NCBI GenBank assembly: GCA_038025085.1
Contig: CM076152.1
Span: forward strand, 23,892,001-23,956,000
DNA from: Tetragonia tetragonoides
Taxonomy: Eukaryota > Streptophyta > Magnoliopsida > Caryophyllales > Aizoaceae
Length of the DNA stretch: 64,000 nucleotides
Reading direction: 5' to 3'
Shown: piece by piece, positions 1 to 10,638 of the stretch
How the letters are laid out: each line of letters begins with the position of its first letter
Position numbering within the stretch: position 1 is the first letter of the stretch
Notes under the pieces: generated by a model
Database searches by the model: none
What the model saw: the letters and a program-made list of their open reading frames with translations, nothing else
What the model was told of the DNA's origin: nothing
Translations under genes and position numbers: made by a program

Positions 1-2617
1 GCGAACAAAGAATTTGGGTACTTTCTCTTAATATACAACACAAAAGACCTCAATCTCTTTCACCCTAATCGTAAGAGGTGTTAAAACGCGTAAATACATT
101 CAAAAGCTTGAGTTGAAGCTTGTTTGTACTTGTAAACATCCTTGGTGTAGTTTCTCACTCAAATGAATGCAAACAAAGCATTTGGGTGCTTTCTCCTAAT
201 ATACAACACAAAAGAACTCAATCTCTTTCACCCAAGATGTAAGAGCTGTTAAAACGCGTAAATGCATTCAAAAGGTGGAGTTAAATCTTGTTTGTACTTG
301 TAAACATCCTTGGCGTACTTTCTCACTCAAATGAATGCGAACAAAGAATTTGGGTACTTTCTCTTAATATACAACACAAAAGACCTCAATCTCTTTCACC
401 CTAATCGTAAGAGTTGTTAAAACGCGTAAATACATTCAAAAGCTTGAGTTGAAGTTTGTTTGTACTTGTAAACATCCTTGGTGTAGTTTCTCACTCAAAT
501 GAATGCAAACAAAGCATTTGGGTGCTTTCCCTTAATATACAACACAAAAGAACTCAATCTCTTTCACCCTAGTTGTAAGAGCTGTTAGAATGCGTAAATG
601 CATTCAATAGGTGGAGCTAAAGCTTGTTTGTAGTTGTAAACATCCTTGGTGTAGTTTCTCACTCAAATGAATGCAAACAAAGCATTTGGGTGCTTTCTCT
701 TAATATACAACACAAAAGAACTCAATCTCTTTCACCCTAGTTGTAAGAGCTGTTAAAATGCGTAAATGCATTCAAAATGTGGAGTTGAAGCTTGTTTGTA
801 CTTGTAAACATCCTTGGTGTAGTTCCTCACTCAAATGAATGCAAACAAACCATTTGGGTGATTTTTCTTAATATACAACACAAAAGAACTCAATCTCTTT
901 CACCCTAGTTGTAAGAGCTGTTAAAATGCGTAAATGCATTCAAAACGCGTAAATGCATTCAAAAGCTTAAGCTGAAGCTTGTTTATACTTGTAAACATCC
1001 TTGGTGTAGTTTCTCACTCAAATGAATGCAAACAAAGAATTTGGGTGCTTTCTCTTAATTTTCAACACAAAAGAACTCAATCTCTTTCACCCTAGTCGTA
1101 TGCACTTTTAAAACGCGTAAATGCATTCAAAAGCTTGAGTTGAAGCTTGTTTGTACTTGTAAACATCCTTGGTGTAGGTTCTCACTCAAATGAATGCAAA
1201 TAAAGCATTTGGGTGCTTTCTCTTAATATACAACAGAAAAGACCTCAATCTCTTTCACCCTAGATGTAAGAGCTGTTCAAACGTGTAAATGCATTCAAAA
1301 GGTGGAGTTAAAGCTTGTTTGTACTTGTAAATATCCATGGTGTAGTTTCTCACTCAAGTTAATGCAAAGAAAGCATTTGGGTCCTTTCTCTGAATATACA
1401 ACACAAAAGACCTCAATCTCTTTCACCCTAGTTGTAAGAGCTGTTAAAATGCGTATATGCATTCAAAAGGTTGAGTTAAAGCTTGTTTGTACTTGTAAAC
1501 ATCCTTGGTGTAGTTACTCACTCCAATGAATGCAAACAAAGCTTTTGGGTGCTTTCTCTGAAAATACAACACAAAAGAACTCAATCTCTTTCACCCTAGT
1601 CGTATGAGGTTTTAAAACGCGTAAATGCTTTCAAAACGCGTAAATGCATTCAAAAGCATAAGCTGAAGCTTTTTTGTACTTGTAAACATCCTTGGTGTAG
1701 TTTCTCACTCAAATGAATGCAAACAAAGCATTTGGGTGCTTTCTCTTAATTTTCAACACAAAAGAACTCAATCTCTTTCACCCTAGTCGTATGCGCTTTT
1801 AAAACTTGTTTGTAGTTGTAAACATCCTTGAGGTAGTTTCACACTCAAATGAATGTAAACAAAGCATTTGTGAGCTTTTTCTTAATATGCAACACAAGAA
1901 CTCAATCTCTTTTCGCCTAGTCGTAAGAGCTGTTAAAACGCGTAAATTCATTCAAAAGCTTGAGTTGAAACTTGTTTGTACTTGTAAACATCCTTGGTGT
2001 AGTTTCCCACTCAAATGATTGCAAACAAACCATCTGGGTGATTTCTCTTAATATACAACACAAAAAAAACTCAATCTCTTTCACCCTAGTTGTAAGAGCT
2101 GTTAAAATGCGTAAATGCATTCAAAAGGTGGAGTTAAAGCTTGTTTGTGCTTGTAAACATCCTTGGTGTAGTTTCTCACTCAAATGAATGCAAACAAAGC
2201 ATTTGGGTGCTTTCTCTTAATATACAACAAAAAAGACCTCAATCTCTTTCACCCTAGTCGTGTGAGGTTTTAAAACGCGTAAATGGTTTCAAAAGCTTGA
2301 GTTGAAGCTTGTTTGTACTTGTCAACATCCTTGGTGTAGTTTCTCACTCAAATTAATGCAAAGAAAGCATTTGGGTGCTTTCTCTTAATATACAACACAA
2401 AAGAACTCAATCTCTTTCACCCTAGATGTAAGAGCTGTTAAAACGCGTAAATGCATTCAAAAGGTGGAGATGAACCTTGTTTGTACTTGTAAACATCCTT
2501 GGTGTAGTTTCTCACCCAAATGAATGCAAACAAAGCATTTGGGTGCTTTCTCTTAACTTTTAAAACGCGTAAATGCATTCAAAAGCTTGAGTTGAAGCTT
2601 GTTTGTACTTGTAAAAA
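1..2617 (+). repeat. 168-bp satellite array, + block (about 15 monomers)
   Basis: Head-to-tail 168-bp monomers; the CTTGG landmark falls at 141, 309, 477, 645 and 813. The first 230 bases resemble 337-570, so the start is arranged in 336-bp dimers alternating a 'CTTGAGTTGAAGCTT' variant with a 'GTGGAGTTAAAGCTT' variant. Irregularities are a 19-bp tandem duplication of the ACGCGTAAATGCATTC segment near 936-955 (next landmark at 1000, 187 bp on), a similar one near 1618-1640, a deletion of about 43 bp at 1804 and one of about 47 bp at 2557. No gene is seen. Confidence 0.96.
150..1263 (+). repeat. First copy of a 1.1-kb block present three times
   Basis: This stretch reappears at about 5426-6538 (offset 5275) and 9380-10492 (offset 5275 + 3954). 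Marks checked are the CCCAAGATG/CCCAGGATG variant (232, 5507, 9461), the GAGTTGTT variant (411, 5686) and the 19-bp duplication followed by CTTAAGCTGAAGCTTG. Similarity stops near 1263, where this copy has TAGATGTAAG and the others have TAGTCATATG. Confidence 0.85.
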
Positions 2618-3899
2618 GAATGTGTTCTTTTGTGTTGTATATTAAGAGAACGCACCCAAATGTTATCTTTGCATTCATTTGAGTGCCAAACTTCACCAAA
2701 GATGTTTACAAGTACCAACAAGCTTCAACTTAAGCTTTTGAATGCATATAGGCGTTTTAAAACCTCAGACGACTAGGGTGAAAGAGATTGAGTTCTTTTG
2801 TGTTGTATTTTCAGAGAAAGCACTCAAAGCTTTGTTTGCCTTCATTGGAGTGAGAAACTACACCAAGGATGTTTACAAGTACAAACAAGCTTCAACTCAA
2901 GCTTTTGAATGTATTTACGCGTTTTAGAAGCTCATATGACTAGGGTGAAAGAGATTAAGGACTTTTGAGTTGTATATTAAGAGAAAGCACCCAAATGCTT
3001 TGTTTGCATTCATTTGACTGAGAAACTACGCCAAGGATATTTACAAGTTCAAACAAGCTTCAACTCAAGCTTTTGAAAGCATTTACGCGTTTTAAAACCT
3101 CACACGACTAGGGTGAAAGAGATTGAGGTCTTTTGTGTTGTATATTAAGAGAAAGCACCCAAATGCTTTGTTTGCATTCATTTGAGTGAGAAACTGCACC
3201 AAGGATGTTTACAAGCACAAACAAGCTTTAACTCCACCTTTTGAATGCATTTACGCATTTTAACAGCTCTTACAACTAGGGTGAAAGAGATTGAGTTTTT
3301 TTGTGTTGTATATTAAGAGAAATCACCCAAATGGTTTGTTTGCAGTCATTTGAATAAGAAACTACACCAAGGATGTTTACAAGTACAAACAAGTTTCAAC
3401 TCAAGCTTTTGAATGCATTTACGCGTTTTAACAGCTCTTACGACTAGGCGAAAAGAGATTGAGTTCTTTTGTGTTGCATATTAAGAAAAAGCTCACAAAA
3501 AGCTTTGTTTACATTCATTTGAGTGTGAAACTACCTCAAGGATGTTTACAACTACAAACAAGTTTTAAAAGCGCATACGACTAGGGTGAAAGAAATTGAG
3601 TTCTTTTGTGTTGAAAATTAAGAGAACGCACCCAAATGTTTTCTTTGCATTCATTTGAGTGAGAAACTACACCAAAGATGTTTACAAGTACCAACAAGCT
3701 TCAACTTAAGCTTTTGAATGCATATACGCGTTTTAAAACCTCATACGACTAGGGTGAAAGAGATTGAGTTCTTTTGTGTTGTATTTTCAGAGAAAGCACC
3801 CAAAAGCTTTGTTTGCATTCATGGGAGTGAGAAACTACACCAAGGATGTTTACAAGTACAAACAAGCTTCAACTCAAAATTTTGAATGTATTCACAATC
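2618..3899 (-). repeat. Satellite array, - block (about 7.5 monomers)
   Basis: Reads as the reverse complement of the preceding block. It is entered through the join ACTTGTAAA|AAGAATGTG at about 2616 and left at TTCACAATC|AAATGAATGC at about 3898. Both joins recur elsewhere in the window. Just after the exit, at 3910, a deletion joins AATGCG to AATTTGTTAAC. Confidence 0.95.
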
Positions 3900-6684
3900 A
3901 AATGAATGCGAATTTGTTAACATCCTCGGTGTAGTTTCTCACTCCAATGAATACAAACAAAGCTTTTGGGTGCTTTCTCTAAAAATACAACACAAAAGAA
4001 CTCAATCTCTTTCACCCTAGTCGTATGAGGTTTTAAAACGCGTATATGCATTCAAAAGCTTAAGTTGAAGCTTGTTGGTACTTGTAAACATCTTTGGTGT
4101 AGTTTCTCTCTCAAATGAATGCAAAGAAAACATTTGGGTGCGTTCTCTTAATATACAACACAAAAGAACTCTATCTCTTTCACCTTTGTCGTATGAGCTT
4201 TAAAAACGCTTAAATGCATTCAAAAGCTTGAGTTCAAGCTTGTTTGTAGTTGTAAACATCCTTGGGGTAGTTTCACACTCAAATGAATGTAAACAAAGCA
4301 TTTGCGAGCTTTTTCTTAATATACAATACAAAAGAACTCAATCTCTTTTCGCCTAGTCGTAACAGCTGTTAAAACGCGTAAATGCATTCAAAAGCTTGAG
4401 TTGAAACATGTTTGTACTTGTAAACATCCTTGGTGTAGTTTCTCACTCATATGAATGCAAACAAACCATTTGGGTGATTTCTCTTAATATACAACAAAAA
4501 AGAACTCAATCTCTTTTACCCTAGTTGTAAGAGCTGTTAAAATGCGTAAATGCATTCAAAAGGTGGAGTTAAAGCTTGTTTGTGCTTGTAAACATCCTTG
4601 GTGTAGTTTCTCACTCAAATGAATGCAAACAAAGCATTTGGGTGCTTTCTCTTAATATACAACACAAAAGACCTCAATCTCTTTCACCCTAGTCGTATGA
4701 GGTTTTAAAACGCGTAAATACATTCAAAAGCTTGAGTTGAAGCTTGTTTGTACTTGTAAACATCCTTGGTGCAGTTTCTCACTCCAATGAATGCAAACAA
4801 AGCTTTTGGGTGCTTTCTCTGAAAATACAACACAAAAGAACTCAATCTCTTTCACCCTAGTCGTAAGAGCTGTTAAAACGCGTAAATGCATTCAAAAGGT
4901 GGAGTTAAAGCTTGTTTGTACTTGTAAACATCCTTGGCGTAGTTTATCACTCAAATGAATGCAACCAAAGCATTTGGGCGCTTTCTCTTAATATACAACA
5001 CAAAAGAACTCAATCTTTTTCACCCTAGTCATATGAGCTTTTAAAATGCGTAAATGCATTCAAATGCTTGAGTTGAAGCTTGTTTGTACTTGTAAACATT
5101 CTTGGTGTAGTTTCTCACTGAAATGAATCCAAACAAAGCATTTGGGTGCTTTCTCTTAATATACAACACAAAAGACCTCAATCTCTTTCACCCTAGTCGT
5201 ATGAGGTTTTAAAACGCGTAAATGCTTTCAAAAGCTTGAGTTGAAGCTTGTTTGTACTTGTAAACATCCTTGGTGTAGTTTCTCCCTCAAATGTATGCAA
5301 ACAAAGCATTTGGTTGCTTTCTCTTAATATACAACACAAAAGAACTCAATCTCTTTCACCCTAGTTGTAAGAGCTGTTAAAATGCGTAAATGCATTCAAA
5401 AGGTGGAGTTAAAGCTTGTTTGTAGTTTCTCACTCAAATGAATGCAAACAAAGCATTTGGGTGCTTTCTCTTAATATACAACACAAAAGAACTCAATCTC
5501 TTTCACCCAGGATGTAAGAGCTGTTAAAACGCGTAAATGCATTCAAAAGGTGGAGTTAAATCTTGTTTGTACTTGTAAACATCCTTGGTGTAGTTTCTCA
5601 CTCAAATGAATGCGAACAAAGAATTTGGGTACTTTCTCTTAATATACAACACAAAAGACCTCAATCTCTTTCACCCTAATCGTAAGAGTTGTTAAAACGC
5701 GTAAATACATTCAAAAGCTTGAGTTGAAGCTTGTTTGTACTTGTAAACATCCTTGGTGTAGTTTCTCACTCAAATGAATGCAAACAAAGCATTTGGGTGC
5801 TTTCCCTTAATATACAACACAAAAGAACTCAATCTCTTTCACCCTAGTTGTAAGAGCTGTTAGAATGCGTAAATGCATTCAATAGGTGGAGCTAAAGCTT
5901 GTTTGTAGTTGTAAACATCCTTGGTGTAGTTTCTCACTCAAATGAATGCAAACAAAGCATTTGGGTGCTTTCTCTTAATATACAACACAAAAGAACTCAA
6001 TCTCTTTCACCCTAGTTGTAAGAGCTGTTAAAATGCGTAAATGCATTCAAAATGTGGAGTTGAAGCTTGTTTGTACTTGTAAACATCCTTGGTGTAGTTC
6101 CTCACTCAAATGAATGCAAACAAACCATTTGGGTGATTTTTCTTAATATACAACACAAAAGAACTCAATCTCTTTCACCCTAGTTGTAAGAGCTGTTAAA
6201 ATGCGTAAATGCATTCAAAACGCGTAAATGCATTCAAAAGCTTAAGCTGAAGCTTGTTTATACTTGTAAACATCCTTGGTGTAGTTTCTCACTCAAATGA
6301 ATGCAAACAAAGAATTTGGGTGCTTTCTCTTAATTTTCAACACAAAAGAACTCAATCTCTTTCACCCTAGTCGTATGCACTTTTAAAACGCGTAAATGCA
6401 TTCAAAAGCTTGAGTTGAAGCTTGTTTGTACTTGTAAACATCCTTGGTGTAGGTTCTCACTCAAATGAATGCAAATAAAGCATTTGGGTGCTTTCTCTTA
6501 ATATACAACACAAAAGACCTCAATCTCTTTCACCCTAGTCATATGAGCTTTTAAAACGCGTAAATACATTCAAAAGCTTGAGTTGAAGCTTGTTTGTACT
6601 TGTAAACATCCTTGGTGTAGTTTCTCACTCCAATGAATGCAAACAAAGCTTTTGGGTGCTTTCTCTGAAAATACAACACAAAAG
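3900..6684 (+). repeat. Satellite array, + block (about 16.5 monomers)
   Basis: Head-to-tail monomers, including a C-D-E variant module at about 4050-4405 and, from about 5060, the first copy of the 3,954-bp duplication. A deletion at 5420 joins GCTTGTTTGTAG directly to TTTCTCACTC. No gene is seen. Confidence 0.95.
4050..4405 (+). repeat. C-D-E variant monomer module
   Basis: Three diagnostic monomer variants occur in fixed order. C has GTTGGTACTTGTAAACATC with AAAGAAAACATTTGGGTGCG. D has TTTGTAGTTGTAAACATCC, a CTTGGGGTAG core and GCGAGCTTTTTC. E has TCTTTTCGCCTAGTCG. The same order recurs on both strands across the window. Confidence 0.8.
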
Positions 6685-6715
6685 AACCCAAATGAGAATG
6701 TTGCTTGCATTCATT
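6685..6715. other. Strand-switch junction, + to -
   Basis: A short unusual stretch, GAACCCAAATGAGAATGTTG followed by CTTGCATTCATTG, bridges + satellite and - satellite. The same bridge is at 10639-10669 (part of the duplication) and, with one base change, at about 26173-26204. Confidence 0.85.
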
Positions 6716-7024
6716 GAAGTCTTTTGTGTTGTATATTAAGAGAAAGCACCCAAATGCTTTGTTTGCATTCATTTGGGTGAGAAACTACACCAAGGATGTT
6801 TACAAGTACAAACAAGCTTTAACTCCACCTTTTGAATGCATATACGCATTTTAAAACATCATACGACTAGGGTGAAAGAGATTGAGTTCTTTTGTGTTGT
6901 ATTTTCAGAGAAACCATCCAATAACTTTGTTTGCATTCATTTGAGTGAGAAACTACACCAAGGATTTTTACAAGTACAAACAAGCTTCAACTCAAGCTTT
7001 TGAATGCATTTACGCGTTTTGAAT
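6716..7024 (-). repeat. Satellite, - block (about 2 monomers)
   Basis: Reverse-oriented monomers between two switches. The exit near 7020 runs from ACGCGTTTTGAATGC into GAATGCATCCTTGGTG of the + strand. It is duplicated at 10670-10978. Confidence 0.93.
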
Positions 7025-10000
7025 GCAAATGAATGCATCCTTGGTGTAGTTTCTCACTCAAATGAATGCAAACAAAACATTTGTGTGCTTTCTCTTAATA
7101 TACAACACAAAAGAACTCAATCTCTTTCACCCTAGTCAAAAGAGCTGTTAAAATGCTTAAATGCAATAAAAAGCTTCAGTTGAAGCTTGTTTGTACTTGT
7201 AAACATCCTTGGTTAAGTTTCTCACTCAAATGAATGCAAACAAAGCTTTTGGGTGCTTTCTCTTAATGTACAACACAAAAGAACTCAATCTTTTTCACCC
7301 TAGTCATATGAGCTTTTAAAACGCGTAAATGCATTCAAAAGCTTAAGTTCAAGCTTGTTTGTACTTGTAAACATTCTTGGTGTAGTTTCTCACTCAGATG
7401 AATGCAAACAAAGCAATTGTGTGCTTTCTCTTCATATACAAAACAAAACAACTCAATCTCTTTCACCCTAGTCGTAAGAGCTGTTAAAATGCTTAAATGC
7501 AATAAAAAGCTTCAGTTGAAGCTTGTTTGTTCTTGTAAACATCCTTGGTGTAGTTTCTCTCTCAAATGAATTCAAACGAAGCATTTGGGTGCTTTCTCTT
7601 AATATACAACACAAAAGACTTCAATCTCTTTCACCCTAGTCATATGAGCTTTTAAAACGCGTAAATACATTCAAAAGATTGAGTTGAAATTTGTTGGTAC
7701 TTGTAAACATCTTTGGTGTAGTTTCTCACTCAAATGAATGCAAAGAAAACATTTGGGTGCGTTCTCTCGATATACAACACAAAAGAACTCAATCTCTTTC
7801 ACCCTTGTCGTATGAGCTTTTAAAACGCTTAAATGCATTCAAAAGCTTGAGTTCCAGCTTGTTTGTAGTTGTAAATATCCTTGGGGTAGTTTCACACTCA
7901 AATGAATGTAAACAAAGCATTTGCGAGCTTTTTCTTAATATACAACACAAAAGAACTCAATCTCTTTCACCCTAGTTCTATGAGCTGTTAAAATACGTAA
8001 ATGCATTCAAAAGCTTGAGTTGAAGCTTGTTTGTACTTGTAAACATCCTTGGTGTAGTTTCTCCCTCAAATGAATGTAAACAAAGCATTTGGGTGCTTTC
8101 TCTTAATATACAACACAAAAGAACTCAATCTCATTCACCCTAGATGTAAGAGCTGTTAAAACGCGTAAATGATTCAAAAGGTGGAGTTAAAGCTTGTTTG
8201 TACTTGTAAACATCCTTGGTGTCGTTTCTCACTCAAATGAATGCAAACAAAGCATTTGGGTGCTTTCTCTGAATATACAACACAAAAGACCTCAATCTCT
8301 TTCACCCTAGTCGTATAAGGTTTTAAAACGCGTAAATGCTTTCAAAAGCTTGAGTTGAAGCTTGTTTGTACTTGTAAACATCCTTGGTGTAGTTTCTCCC
8401 TCAAATGAATGCAAATAAAGCATTTGGGTGCTTTCTCTTAATATACAACACAAAAGAACTCAATCTCTTTCACCCTAGTCGTATGAGGTTTTAAAACGCG
8501 TAAATGCTTTCAAAAGCTTGAGTTGAAGCTTGTTTGTACTTGTAAACATCCTTGGTGTACTTTCTCACTCAAATTAATGCAAAGAAAGCATTTGGGTGCT
8601 TTCTCTTAATATACAACACAAAAGAACTCAATCTCTTTCACCCTAGATGTAAGAGCTGTTAAAACGCGTAAATGCATTCAAAAGGTGGAGTTAAAGCTTT
8701 TTTGTACTTGTAAACTTCCTTGGTGTAGTTTCTCACTCAAATGAATGCAAACAAAGCATTTGGGTGCTTTCTCTTATTATACAACACAAAAGACGTCAAT
8801 CTCATTCACCCTAGTCATATGAGCTTTTAAAACTCGTAAATACATTCAAAAGCTTGGTTTGAAGCTTGTTGGTACTTGTAAACATCCTAGGCTAAGTTTC
8901 TCACTCAAATGAATGCCAACAAAGCATTTGGGTGCTTTCTCTTAATATACAACACAAAAGAACTCAATCTTTTTCACCCTAGTCATATGAGCTTTTAATA
9001 AGCGTAAATGCATTCAAAAGCTTGAGTTGAAGCTTGTTTGTACTTGTAAACATTCTTGGTGTAGTTTCTCACTGAAATGAATCCAAACAAAGCATTTGGG
9101 TGCTTTCTCTTAATATACAACACAAAAGACCTCAATCTCTTTCACCCTAGTCGTATGAGGTTTTAAAACGCGTAAATGCTTTCAAAAGCTTGAGTTGAAG
9201 CTTGTTTGTACTTGTAAACATCCTTGGTGTAGTTTCTCCCTCAAATGTATGCAAACAAAGCATTTGGTTGCTTTCTCTTAATATACAACACAAAAGAACT
9301 CAATCTCTTTCACCCTAGTTGTAAGAGCTGTTAAAATGCGTAAATGCATTCAAAAGGTGGAGTTAAAGCTTGTTTGTAGTTTCTCACTCAAATGAATGCA
9401 AACAAAGCATTTGGGTGCTTTCTCTTAATATACAACACAAAAGAACTCAATCTCTTTCACCCAGGATGTAAGAGCTGTTAAAACGCGTAAATGCATTCAA
9501 AAGGTGGAGTTAAATCTTGTTTGTACTTGTAAACATCCTTGGTGTAGTTTCTCACTCAAATGAATGCGAACAAAGAATTTGGGTACTTTCTCTTAATATA
9601 CAACACAAAAGACCTCAATCTCTTTCACCCTAATCGTAAGAGTTGTTAAAACGCGTAAATACATTCAAAAGCTTGAGTTGAAGCTTGTTTGTACTTGTAA
9701 ACATCCTTGGTGTAGTTTCTCACTCAAATGAATGCAAACAAAGCATTTGGGTGCTTTCCCTTAATATACAACACAAAAGAACTCAATCTCTTTCACCCTA
9801 GTTGTAAGAGCTGTTAGAATGCGTAAATGCATTCAATAGGTGGAGCTAAAGCTTGTTTGTAGTTGTAAACATCCTTGGTGTAGTTTCTCACTCAAATGAA
9901 TGCAAACAAAGCATTTGGGTGCTTTCTCTTAATATACAACACAAAAGAACTCAATCTCTTTCACCCTAGTTGTAAGAGCTGTTAAAATGCGTAAATGCAT

Positions 10001-10638
10001 TCAAAATGTGGAGTTGAAGCTTGTTTGTACTTGTAAACATCCTTGGTGTAGTTCCTCACTCAAATGAATGCAAACAAACCATTTGGGTGATTTTTCTTAA
10101 TATACAACACAAAAGAACTCAATCTCTTTCACCCTAGTTGTAAGAGCTGTTAAAATGCGTAAATGCATTCAAAACGCGTAAATGCATTCAAAAGCTTAAG
10201 CTGAAGCTTGTTTATACTTGTAAACATCCTTGGTGTAGTTTCTCACTCAAATGAATGCAAACAAAGAATTTGGGTGCTTTCTCTTAATTTTCAACACAAA
10301 AGAACTCAATCTCTTTCACCCTAGTCGTATGCACTTTTAAAACGCGTAAATGCATTCAAAAGCTTGAGTTGAAGCTTGTTTGTACTTGTAAACATCCTTG
10401 GTGTAGGTTCTCACTCAAATGAATGCAAATAAAGCATTTGGGTGCTTTCTCTTAATATACAACACAAAAGACCTCAATCTCTTTCACCCTAGTCATATGA
10501 GCTTTTAAAACGCGTAAATACATTCAAAAGCTTGAGTTGAAGCTTGTTTGTACTTGTAAACATCCTTGGTGTAGTTTCTCACTCCAATGAATGCAAACAA
10601 AGCTTTTGGGTGCTTTCTCTGAAAATACAACACAAAAG
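7025..10638 (+). repeat. Satellite array, + block (about 21.5 monomers)
   Basis: Regular + monomers spanning the end of copy 1 and the first part of copy 2 of the 3,954-bp unit. It includes monomers with AAATGCAATAAAAAGCTTC at about 7155 and 7497, a variant scattered elsewhere (11109, 11451, 20823, 41063, 57315, 63497). No gene is seen. Confidence 0.95.
7688..7978 (+). repeat. C-D variant module with 94-codon open frame
   Basis: C and D monomers in tandem keep one frame open for 94 codons because the period is 168 (3 x 56). The same frame recurs at 11642-11932, 21019-21306, 37125-37442, 38837-39136 and 54749-55042, and on the - strand at 61634-61924. The peptide has a 56-residue period and no recognisable domain, start context or signal. 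I read it as satellite, not a gene. Confidence 0.8.

Larger units (their letters stand above)
5060..9008. repeat. 3,954-bp higher-order repeat, copy 1
   Basis: Matches about 9009-12454 at a constant offset of 3954. Marks include AAATGAATCC at 5121/9075 and CCAGGATG at 5507/9461. It contains + and - satellite, including the inverted segment at 6716-7024. I saw no differences in the stretches compared; a full alignment was not possible. Similarity to copy 2 ends at about 8499, where TAAATGCTTT faces TATATGCATT, so the last 0.5 kb has no second copy. Confidence 0.9.
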
